Assembly: GCA_965249525.1 (NCBI GenBank)
Contig: OZ252237.1
Location: 1,240,001 to 1,304,000, forward strand
DNA length: 64,000 bases
Direction: 5' to 3'
Source of the DNA: G965240465 sp965249525
GTDB lineage: Bacteria; SAR324; JACQKK01
The notes beneath the pieces were generated by a model that worked only from the letters and a program-made list of their open reading frames with translations, did not search any database and was not told where the DNA came from. Positions 57,697 through 64,000 of this stretch are shown piece after piece. How positions within the stretch are numbered: position 1 is the stretch's first letter; the number at the start of each line of letters is the position of its first letter. The position numbers were made by a program, and so were the translations under genes.

Positions 57697-58560
57697 ATGC
57701 CCATACACACTCTCCCCTGGAATGTCTATCTGGATGATGCCCTCAGCGGCCCCCTCAACATGGCCCGAGACCAATACCTGCTGCAGTGCGCCCTCAACCA
57801 ACAGCAAGGGTTTATTCGCCTTTACAGCTGGGATCAGTCCCTGATTTCTTTGGGTCGCACCCAGCGCTGCCAAGACGACCTCAACCTGGCTGCCTGTGCA
57901 GCAAAGCGCATTCCCCTGGTCAGACGCATCACCGGCGGACGGGCTGTCCTCCATGGAGATGATCTTACTTATGCTGTCGCTGCCCCCAGAAAGGCTTTCA
58001 GCCATACCTCCCAACCCGCCAGCCTAATGGACATCTACCAAGCCATCAGCCAGGTATTTGTGCGTTTGTTTCAACATCTCCAGCTTTCCCCACACATCCA
58101 GCAGCATTCGCCCCAGCAGCGCGCCCGCTTAGCCAGCCCTATCTGCTTCGCCACACCCTCCCCCTTTGAAGTGCTGCACCAAGGCAAAAAACTCCTCGGC
58201 AGCGCACAAAGAATGCTCCCCCATGCCTTTTTACAGCACGGATCTCTCCCCCTAACCCCACAGCACCACCAACTGCCTTCCCTTTTCCAGGCACCAGAAG
58301 CCACCCATATGCAGCACAAAATGACCGATCTCTCCTCCATTGGCGCCTGGAAACGCATCGGCAGCCTGCCCAAGCTTCAGCAGCTGCTGCTGCAATGCTT
58401 CCAAGAATGCTGGCAAACCCCATTGCTCCCTGCACAATGGCAAGAAAAAGACCATCTGGCTGTTGAAAAACTGCTGCCCCAATACCCCTTGCTTCATCCC
58501 GCAAAACTGCTGGCTGCTAACAGTAAAAATTGCCAAACAGTCCGCCTCCATCCAAACTGA
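57697..58560 (+). CDS. Lipoyl/octanoyl transferase or ligase (BPL_LplA_LipB family, LipM-like)
   Basis: 287 residues from ATG 57697; the frame is open from 57628, but the conserved part begins WNVYLDDALSGP. The family attaches octanoyl or lipoyl groups to E2 and GcvH lysines. Seen: NMARDQYLL, LGRTQRCQDDLN, RRITGGRAVLHGDDLTYAV (about residues 67-85), ICFATPSPFEVLHQGKKLLG SAQRM, where the Cys matches the LipM catalytic cysteine. The last codons lie inside the repeated element that precedes DUF1554 genes, so the C-terminus (RLHPN) may be altered. Fragments of its 3' end recur at 60336-60372 and 61849-61895. Confidence 0.8.
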   Translation: MPIHTLPWNVYLDDALSGPLNMARDQYLLQCALNQQQGFIRLYSWDQSLISLGRTQRCQDDLNLAACAAKRIPLVRRITGGRAVLHGDDLTYAVAAPRKAFSHTSQPASLMDIYQAISQVFVRLFQHLQLSPHIQQHSPQQRARLASPICFATPSPFEVLHQGKKLLGSAQRMLPHAFLQHGSLPLTPQHHQLPSLFQAPEATHMQHKMTDLSSIGAWKRIGSLPKLQQLLLQCFQECWQTPLLPAQWQEKDHLAVEKLLPQYPLLHPAKLLAANSKNCQTVRLHPN

Positions 58561-58568
58561 TGCAAGTC

Positions 58569-58700
58569 TTTCCTCTTCTCTTTCCTCTTCTCTTTCCTCT
58601 TCTCTTTCCTCTTCTCTTTCCTCTTCTCTTTCCTCTTCTCTTTCCTCTTCTCTTTCCTCTTCTCTTTCCTCTTCTCTTTCCTCTTCTCTTTCCTCTTCTT
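58569..58700. repeat. 12-bp tandem repeat, 11 copies, after the lipoyl-transferase gene
   Basis: TTTCCTCTTCTC in tandem, almost perfect; one unit only at the matching sites 38307 and 38505. Pure pyrimidine on one strand. It is open in several frames (LSSS, FPLL or, on the minus strand, KREE/REEK). Confidence 0.95.
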
Positions 58701-58778
58701 TCTCATAAATTTGCACCCCCAGCAAAAAAAAGGGTAGTATGGTGGGTAGTTCTTTTCACTATTCATAGGAGTATCTGC

Positions 58779-59480
58779 ATGCAAACCCACCTCTGGTCTC
58801 AGTCTATCTCAGTAAAATCAAGCAGGGGGCATCAAGCACTCTTGCTGCTGGCAGCCCTGCTGCTGCCCTCCCTCATACTGTTCTCCTGTGGAGGCGGAGG
58901 CGGCGGCGGAGGCGGAGACAAAACACCAGCAGCAGACCCTCTCCCAGACAACATTTATCTGTGGACAACAAGCGGAACGCACATGGGCAATTTGGGCGGA
59001 ATAGAGGGTGCAAATAATGTATGCGAAGGCGATACCGACAAGACAGATACTTTGCCAGCTATTTTGCCAGCGGATGAGGATGAATTTACTTATAAACATC
59101 AGGCAGTGCTGGCTGTGGCTGATCCTGCATTTCACCCCGACAGTATTATACCTAATGCGGACACCCGTGAAGTCCAGCGTCCCGACGGCACCAAGATTGC
59201 TGACAACTACCAAGCTTTTGCAGGCAGCACTAATGCTGTGGCTGCTGGTGTAACACCCCCTCCTCCTGCTACTACACAAGAGTATTGGACTGGCTTAACG
59301 GCTACAGGGAACGATTTTATTATTGGAAATCACTGCGACAATTGGAGGGACGGAACAAATGGACAAATCAGTTCTGTTGGACTTTCTCAAAAGTTAGACG
59401 ACCTTAGATTAGCCCGTGGAGTTGTTAGCTGTGATGTCCCGCTACATCTTTTGTGCGTTAGTCACTTAGTCACTAAGTAA
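58779..59480 (+). CDS. DUF1554-like lipoprotein 3
   Basis: 233 residues; ATG 58779 has AGGAG 7 nt upstream. The frame is open back to 58530 through the 12-bp repeats, which would add (FPLL)11, but the ribosome-binding site and lipoprotein signal favour 58779. Signal and LFSC lipobox as in copy 2, nine glycines, then IYLWTTSGTHMGNLGGIEG, HQAVLAVADPAFHPDSIIPN, EVQRPDGTKIADNYQAFAGS, EYWTGL, HCDNWRD and LLCVSH. Copy 4 follows 128 bp downstream. Confidence 0.75.
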   Translation: MQTHLWSQSISVKSSRGHQALLLLAALLLPSLILFSCGGGGGGGGGDKTPAADPLPDNIYLWTTSGTHMGNLGGIEGANNVCEGDTDKTDTLPAILPADEDEFTYKHQAVLAVADPAFHPDSIIPNADTREVQRPDGTKIADNYQAFAGSTNAVAAGVTPPPPATTQEYWTGLTATGNDFIIGNHCDNWRDGTNGQISSVGLSQKLDDLRLARGVVSCDVPLHLLCVSHLVTK

Positions 59481-59608
59481 TGTCTATTGCCAAACAGCCC
59501 GCCTAGTGCTTGGGTAATATCTTTTGTGCATCAGCCATTAATTTGCACCCCCAGCAAAAAAGGGGTAGTATGGTGGGTAGTTCTTTTCACTATTCTAGGA
59601 GTATCTGC

Positions 59609-60283
59609 ATGCAAACCCACCTCTGGTCTCAGTCTATCTCAGTAAAATCAAGCAGGGGGTATCAAGCACTCTTGCTGCTGCCAGCCCTGCTGCTGCCCTC
59701 CCTCATACTGTTCTCCTGTGGAGGCGGAGGCGGCGGAGGCGGAGACAAAACACCAGCAGTAGTACTACCAACCCCTCCCCCAGACAACATTTATCTGTGG
59801 ACAACAAGCGGAACGCACACGGGTGCTTTGGGCGGAATAGATGGTGCAAATAGTGTATGCGAAGGCGATGCCGACAAGATAGCTGCTTTCCCAACGGATT
59901 TTACCCATCAGGCAGTGCTGGCTGTGGCTGATCCTGCATTTCACCCCGACAGTATTATACCTAATGCGGACACCCGTGAAGTCCAGCGTCCCGACGGCAC
60001 CCCGATTGCTGCCACCTACCAGGCTTTTGCAGGCAGCGCTGCTGAGGTGACTAGAGGTGTAACACCCACTACTACTGAACAAATCTATTGGACTGGCTTA
60101 TTGGATGGCAGAGGCATATATCTGATTGGTGCTCACTGCAACAATTGGCGCAGCGCAAGCGGAACAGTTCGCGGTGATATTGGACATTCTCAAGATGCCG
60201 TCTTCAGTAGATTAGGCACTGTCCTTAGTTCCTGTGATAACCTGCACCATCTTTTGTGCGTTAGTCACTTAGTCACTAAGTAA
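59609..60283 (+). CDS. DUF1554-like lipoprotein 4
   Basis: 224 residues; ATG 59609 has AGGAG 7 nt upstream. The first 100 bp and the upstream 90 bp are nearly identical to copy 3, a recent tandem duplication. The domain differs mainly after YQAFAGS: IYWTGLLDGRGIYLIGAHCNNW and a GHSQDAVFSRLGT segment. The end VSHLVTK is shared with copy 3. The 3' flank holds a shortened copy of the lipoyl-transferase gene end. Confidence 0.75.
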   Translation: MQTHLWSQSISVKSSRGYQALLLLPALLLPSLILFSCGGGGGGGGDKTPAVVLPTPPPDNIYLWTTSGTHTGALGGIDGANSVCEGDADKIAAFPTDFTHQAVLAVADPAFHPDSIIPNADTREVQRPDGTPIAATYQAFAGSAAEVTRGVTPTTTEQIYWTGLLDGRGIYLIGAHCNNWRSASGTVRGDIGHSQDAVFSRLGTVLSSCDNLHHLLCVSHLVTK

Positions 60284-60335
60284 TGTCTATTGCCCAACAG
60301 CCCGTCTAGTGCTTGGGCAAAAACCAATAGTGCAA

Positions 60336-60372
60336 AACCCCATTGCTCCCTGCACAGCTGCTGACAGTAAAA
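60336..60372 (+). other. Deleted copy of the lipoyl-transferase 3' end
   Basis: 60336-60356 equals 58416-58436 of the lipoyl-transferase gene; 60357-60372 continues with its 58513-58528 segment (one mismatch), so 76 bp are missing between. A non-coding relic. Confidence 0.75.
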
Positions 60373-60374
60373 GA

Positions 60375-60405
60375 GGCAGAGCGTCTGGCTAGAAAACGCT
60401 CTGCC
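60375..60405 (-). terminator. Terminator of YCF48-like gene 1
   Basis: GGCAGAGCGT / ACGCTCTGCC, a 10-bp perfect stem with an 11-nt loop; on the minus strand it is followed by TCTTTTAC. The same hairpin follows the second YCF48-like gene at 61898-61929. Confidence 0.8.
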
Positions 60406-60463
60406 CCATCATGTTAGGCTGTTAGCCCCGCAGGCTGTTAGCCCCAGGCTTTAACCCCAGGTG

Positions 60464-61591
60464 CTAATTATCGCTGGTGAGCACTATGCTGCTTGAACCC
60501 ACTGTCACCAACTTGCCGTCAACAGCGGTGACACCAAACAGACTGTTTGTTATCCCTGATGCTTGTTCGGTCCAACTTTCGCCATTGTCATCGCTGGTGG
60601 TAATCAGACCACCTGATCCTACCGCCACCAAGTGACTGCCAACCACTGCAGCAGCATAAAGGCTGCCGTAAATCCCTGTGTCTTGCAGGCTCCAACTTTC
60701 GCCATTGTCATCGCTGGTGGTAACCAGACCGCCTGTTCCTACCACCACCAAGTGACTGCCAATGGTTTTTACAGCCCTAAGATTTTCGCTGGTGGATGTT
60801 GTTCGGCTAGTCCAGCTAACACCCTCGTCATCACTGGTGATCAAGGTACCGCTGTTTCCCACCACCACCAAACGACTGCCAATGGTTTTTACAGCCCTAA
60901 GATTTTCGCTGGTGGATGTTGTTCGGCTGGTCCAGCTAACACCCTCGTCATCACTGGTGATCAAGGTACCGCTGTTTCCCACCACCACCAAACGACTGTC
61001 AATCACCTCTATACCATTCAGAACCTCGTCCGTTATGGATAGTGTTTCGCCGCTCCAGCTTTCGCCGCTGTCATCACTGGTGAGGACAAGACCGTCTGAT
61101 CCCACCACCACCGCCAAATGACTGCAAATGTTTTTTATAGCCTTAAGATGTTGGCTGGTGGATAATGTTTGGTGAGTCCAGCTGGCGCCAGAGTCATTGC
61201 TGGTGAGCACTGTGCTTGCGACTCCCACCACCATCAGGTTTTGACCAACGCTGGCTACATCGTTCAAAGTAATGATATTGCCATTGCTGGCAAACTGAGT
61301 CCCTGAGGTTCGGAGTGTCCAGCTATTGCCTGGTGGAGGGCTGTCGCTGTCAGTGTCGCTGTCAGTGTCAGTGTCGCTGTCAGTGTCAGTGTCGCTGTCA
61401 GTGTCGCTGTCAGTGTCGCTGCTGTCATCGCTGTTGTCTGCCAGGTGCTGTGTTGCAGAGTCGTCTGAAGAACTGCCTTTTGCAGTGTTGCCATCGCCGC
61501 CGCAACTAGCCAAAATCATGGCTGCCAGCAAAAACAGCCACCCTGTTTTGATAAAGCATGTAAATACTGTTCTAAAGTTTTTTGTTATCAT
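60464..61591 (-). CDS. YCF48/BNR-like propeller lipoprotein 1 with Asp/Ser/Thr-rich linker
   Basis: 375 residues; ATG with AAGAAGG upstream. Signal with lipobox LASC, a linker of SD and TD dipeptides (about residues 56-85), then about seven repeats of a 40-residue unit with VVGxxGTxLTSDDxGxSW. This is the pattern of YCF48-like and BNR/sialidase-type beta-propellers. Two consecutive units are 120-bp near-exact duplicates (60761-60880, 60881-61000). Plant and cyanobacterial YCF48 helps assemble photosystem II, but the bacterial lipoprotein versions have no known role; a surface role is inferred. Confidence 0.75.
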   Translation of the reverse strand: MITKNFRTVFTCFIKTGWLFLLAAMILASCGGDGNTAKGSSSDDSATQHLADNSDDSSDTDSDTDSDTDTDSDTDTDSDTDSDSPPPGNSWTLRTSGTQFASNGNIITLNDVASVGQNLMVVGVASTVLTSNDSGASWTHQTLSTSQHLKAIKNICSHLAVVVGSDGLVLTSDDSGESWSGETLSITDEVLNGIEVIDSRLVVVGNSGTLITSDDEGVSWTSRTTSTSENLRAVKTIGSRLVVVGNSGTLITSDDEGVSWTSRTTSTSENLRAVKTIGSHLVVVGTGGLVTTSDDNGESWSLQDTGIYGSLYAAAVVGSHLVAVGSGGLITTSDDNGESWTEQASGITNSLFGVTAVDGKLVTVGSSSIVLTSDN

Positions 61592-61897
61592 AATAAACCT
61601 TCTTTTCCCTGTTTTTCATCATGTGAGCCTATGAAAAATAGATGTTTCTGCCTGTCACCATGACATTCAGCTCATCCCTTATTTCTATGATAGCCCCCGC
61701 TATTGCTGTATCTAGGCAACCACACTTTCTTTCCATATTTCTACAGAATCTCTTTAGACTTCCAAACCTGAGACAGCCGCCGCCGCACAGCAGGCTGTTG
61801 ATAACAGTTGTTCTTGGTGATGCGTACGGTTTGAAACCGCCTGCCCTCATACCCCTTGCTTCATCCCGCAAAACTGCTGGCTGCTGACAGTAAAACA
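61592..61897. other. Non-coding mosaic of YCF48 upstream DNA, a moeB fragment and a lipoyl-transferase fragment
   Basis: 61592-61780 matches the region upstream of the second YCF48 gene (63211-63400). 61783-61840 contains CCGCACAGCAGGC and a 30-bp exact match to moeB 63893-63922. 61849-61895 matches the lipoyl-transferase gene 58482-58528 with one mismatch. No gene is seen. Confidence 0.75.
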
Positions 61898-61929
61898 GGC
61901 AGAGCGTCTTGGCTTGAAAACGCTCTGCC
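61898..61929 (-). terminator. Terminator of YCF48-like gene 2
   Basis: GGCAGAGCGT / ACGCTCTGCC stem, as at 60375-60405. On the minus strand it is followed by TGTTTTAC. Between it and the gene lie 16-bp tandem repeats (GGCTGTTAGCCCAGTA, 61940-61990). Confidence 0.75.
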
Positions 61930-61998
61930 CATCATGCTAGGCTGTTAGCCCAGTAGGCTGTTAGCCCAGTAGGCTGTTAGCCCGCTGTTAGCCCGCTG

Positions 61999-63210
61999 TT
62001 AATTATCGCTAGCGATCACTGTGCTGCCTGAACCCACTGCCAGCAACTCGCCGTCAAGGGTTATGATGCCAGAAAGACCGCTTGTTATCCCTGATGCTTG
62101 TTCGGTCCAACTTTCGCCATTGTCATCGCTGGTGAGAACAAGACCGCTTATTCCCACCACCACCAAGCGGCTGTCAACGACTGTAACAGCATAAAGCGTA
62201 CGGGCAAGAGGCCCTGCGTCTTGCAGGCTCCAACTTTCGCCATTGTCATCGCTGGTGATGACTGCACTGCCATGACCTACCGCCACCAAGCGGCTGCCGA
62301 TGGTTGCGATATCATACAGAGTGCGGGTAGTCACTGCTTCTCTGGATGTCCAGCTTTCGCCATTGTCATCACTGGTGAGGACGAGACCGTTTTCTCCCAC
62401 TACCACCAAACGACTGCCAATGGTTTTTACAGCCATAAGATTTTCGCTGGTGGATGTTGTTCGGCTGGTCCAGCTAACACCATTGTCATCACTGGTGATC
62501 AAGACACCGCTGGTTCCCACCACCACCAAACGACTGCCAATAACCTCTACACCCTTAAAATTATCGGCCGTTATGGATGATGTTTGGCTGGTCCAGGTGA
62601 CGCCATTGTCATCGCTGGTGAGTACTGTGCCAAAAACGCCCACTGCTATCAGGAGGCTGTCAGTAACCTTGAGCTTTTCAATACCATTGCTGGTGGATGT
62701 TGTTCGGCTGGTCCAGGTTTCGCCAGAGTCATCACTGGTGATCAATGTACCAGAGACTCCCACCGCCACCAGGCTTTGACCGACGCTGACTACATCGTAC
62801 AAAGTAATGGGTAGGCCACCGCTGGTAAACAGAGTCCCTGATGTTCGAACTGTCCAGCTGGTGCCTGGCAGAGAACTGTCAGTATCACTGCTGTCGCTGC
62901 TGTCAGAGTCGCTGTCAGAGTCGCTGTCAGAGTCGCTGTCAGAGTCGCTGTCAGAGTCGCTGTCAGAGTCGCTGTCAGAGTCACTGTCCGAGTCGCTGTC
63001 AGAATCGCTGTCCGAGTCGCTGTCAGAGTCACTGCTGTCATCGCTGTTGTCTGCCAGGTCCTGCGTTGCAAAGTCGTCTGAGGAACTGCCTTTTGCAGTG
63101 TTGCCATCGCCGCCGCTACAACCAGCCAAACCCATCATGGCTACAAGCAAAAACAGCCACCCGGCTTTGATAAAGCCTGTGAATATTGTTCTAAAGTTTT
63201 TTACTATCAT
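61999..63210 (-). CDS. YCF48/BNR-like propeller lipoprotein 2 with Ser-Asp repeat
   Basis: 403 residues from ATG 63210 (AAGGA 9 nt upstream; the frame is open to 63231). Lipobox-like LAGC, a short linker GNTAKGSSSDD, then an SD dipeptide repeat of about 50 residues, as in Sdr-type surface proteins, encoded by imperfect 12-18-bp repeats at 62885-63030. The propeller region has seven or so VVGxSGTLITSDDxGxTW units. It is paralogous over its length and upstream DNA to the gene at 60464-61591. The SD stretch would form an extended, acidic, possibly calcium-binding stalk. Confidence 0.75.
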   Translation of the reverse strand: MIVKNFRTIFTGFIKAGWLFLLVAMMGLAGCSGGDGNTAKGSSSDDFATQDLADNSDDSSDSDSDSDSDSDSDSDSDSDSDSDSDSDSDSDSDSDSDSDSDSDSSDSSDTDSSLPGTSWTVRTSGTLFTSGGLPITLYDVVSVGQSLVAVGVSGTLITSDDSGETWTSRTTSTSNGIEKLKVTDSLLIAVGVFGTVLTSDDNGVTWTSQTSSITADNFKGVEVIGSRLVVVGTSGVLITSDDNGVSWTSRTTSTSENLMAVKTIGSRLVVVGENGLVLTSDDNGESWTSREAVTTRTLYDIATIGSRLVAVGHGSAVITSDDNGESWSLQDAGPLARTLYAVTVVDSRLVVVGISGLVLTSDDNGESWTEQASGITSGLSGIITLDGELLAVGSGSTVIASDN

Positions 63211-63468
63211 AATAATCAATCCTTTCCCCATTTTTCATCATGAGGATGTGTTAAAAACAGATGTTTCTGCCTGTCACCATGACAGTCAGTTCATCTCTTA
63301 TTTCCATGATAGCCCCCGCTATTGCTGTCTTTAAGCAAACCCACTTTCTTTTCATACTTCTACAGAATTTCTTTAGATTCTCCACCAGGGACAACTGCTG
63401 CCGCCGCACAGCTGTTCTGGCAGCTGTTCTTAAGAGAACAACCCCGCTGGCTTTGACAGAATGTATGG

Positions 63469-64000
63469 CTAATAACGCGGCAGAGACGGGTTGATTTGCT
63501 CAGCCCAGGCATCAATACCGCCCTCTACGCTGACTGCGTCGGTGAAACCTTGCTGCTGCATCAACTGCACAGCTTTTTCCGAGCGCTTGCCGTGATGGCA
63601 GTGTACAAACACTTTGCTGTCCTTGGGCAGTGAGTCCAAACCTGCTGGCAGGGTACTCAAGGGAAGCAGCTTGGCGCCTTCAATGTGTACAATTTCCCAT
63701 TCGTGTGCTTCACGCACATCCAAGAGGGTAATATTGTGGTCATTGGCTATGGCTTGCTGCAATTCCCCCACAGTGACCGTGGGTACACTCGGTTCACTTG
63801 GGGCATTGCCATTGCTGCTGGCGTTGACAAAGGCTTGGTAGTCTATCAGTTCAGTGACCTTGGGGTTGTCTCCGCACAGCAGGCAATTGTGGTTCTTGGT
63901 GATGCGTACGGTTTGAAACCGCATACGCAAAGCGTCAAACAGCAGCAGTCTGTCTTTCAATGATTCACCAATGCCCACAATCCATTTGACTGTCTCCGTT
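63469..64000 (-). CDS. moeB: MoeB/ThiF-rhodanese fusion (5' end outside window)
   Basis: Only the C-terminal part is in the window; the frame is open to the edge and begins TETVKWIVGIGESLKDRLLLFDALRMRFQT, the end of the E1-like adenylyltransferase domain. A CxxC zinc motif follows (NCLLCGDN), then a linker and a rhodanese domain with LLDVREAHEWEIVHIEGA and the active-site loop CHHGKRSE containing the catalytic Cys. Such fusions activate MoaD or ThiS-like carriers for molybdopterin, thiamine or tRNA sulfur transfer. A 30-bp piece of this gene recurs at 61811-61840. Confidence 0.88.
   Translation of the reverse strand, partial: TETVKWIVGIGESLKDRLLLFDALRMRFQTVRITKNHNCLLCGDNPKVTELIDYQAFVNASSNGNAPSEPSVPTVTVGELQQAIANDHNITLLDVREAHEWEIVHIEGAKLLPLSTLPAGLDSLPKDSKVFVHCHHGKRSEKAVQLMQQQGFTDAVSVEGGIDAWAEQINPSLPRY

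Noticed and set aside
58569..58700. CRISPR array (regular short repeats)
   Set aside because: Units are contiguous 12-bp tandem repeats without spacers and no cas genes are present.
58530..58778. (FPLL)11 extension as part of DUF1554-like lipoprotein 3
   Set aside because: The ATG at 58779 has a proper AGGAG and opens a complete lipoprotein signal identical to copies 2 and 4; the upstream opening is explained by the repeat having a period of 12.
1..64000. Insertion sequences or prophage genes as the cause of the rearrangements
   Set aside because: No transposase, integrase, terminal inverted repeats with target duplications, or phage structural genes were found on either strand.

Overview
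The window looks like the chromosome of a gammaproteobacterium. It carries murF-ftsW, tolQRA/tolB/pal, hisD, fmt, hemF, dapD of the long type, mltD, yejBE, an MdlAB-like exporter, thiO and a MoeB-rhodanese fusion. The closest genus cannot be fixed from sequence alone. No rRNA, tRNA, CRISPR array, integrase or transposase was seen.

Ordinary housekeeping genes are interleaved with a large paralogous family of lipoproteins carrying RCC1-type repeats. There are twelve genes plus one fragment. Eight are simple RCC1 lipoproteins: six on the plus strand at 12.0-24.2 kb and two on the minus strand at 50.0-52.9 kb. Four are larger forms with CARDB-like domains ahead of the RCC1 repeats (<1-1579, 1654-4011, 25933-28275, and 30875-32916, which is frameshifted). 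All eight simple genes encode exactly seven Cys-x-n-Cys-Trp-Gly blades, the number needed to close an RCC1 propeller. Each simple gene sits in a near-identical expression cassette with a palindromic -10 region, a leader holding 15-bp repeats, a strong Shine-Dalgarno, the ORF and a GC-rich terminator.

Two essential-type genes, dapD and tolB, lie directly behind copies of this cassette promoter. The two minus-strand RCC1 genes sit inside the tol cluster between tolA and tolB. Promoter capture and operon splitting by the family therefore seem to have occurred. The array ends fall within the terminator hairpin, as expected for recombination between cassettes.

Other lipoprotein families are also amplified: four DUF1554-like lipoproteins (38.6-40.1 and 58.8-60.3 kb), two YCF48/BNR-like acidic-linker lipoproteins (60.5-63.2 kb) and three Pal/OmpA-like lipoproteins (55.1-57.6 kb). 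Copies of neighbouring gene ends (a lipoyl-transferase gene and moeB) are scattered around them.

A second theme is short tandem repeats of 12-21 bp, both inside housekeeping genes (tolB, fmt, tolA, the MotA-like gene; always in frame) and at gene ends or leaders (yejE stop, mdlA/mdlB junction, acyP start, pal leaders, lipoyl-transferase 3' end). Copy number differs between paralogous copies (3 versus 11 in the pal leaders, 1 versus 11 before DUF1554 genes), which is direct evidence that these tracts expand and contract.

Layout: 0-4 kb, two RCC1/CARDB genes. 4-11.6 kb, ftsW-murF-prsW-like-TPR and a MotA/ExbB-like module, all minus. 11.7-24.3 kb, RCC1 array interrupted by dapD and a Fur-box-controlled metal exporter. 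24.4-34.2 kb, thiO, acyP, apgM, lipid kinase and hemF with two RCC1/CARDB genes. 34.7-46 kb, mltD, yejBE, DUF1554 pair, mdlAB, egtD, fmt. 46-57.6 kb, hisD and the rearranged tol-pal cluster. 57.7-64 kb, lipoyl transferase, DUF1554 pair, YCF48 pair, moeB.
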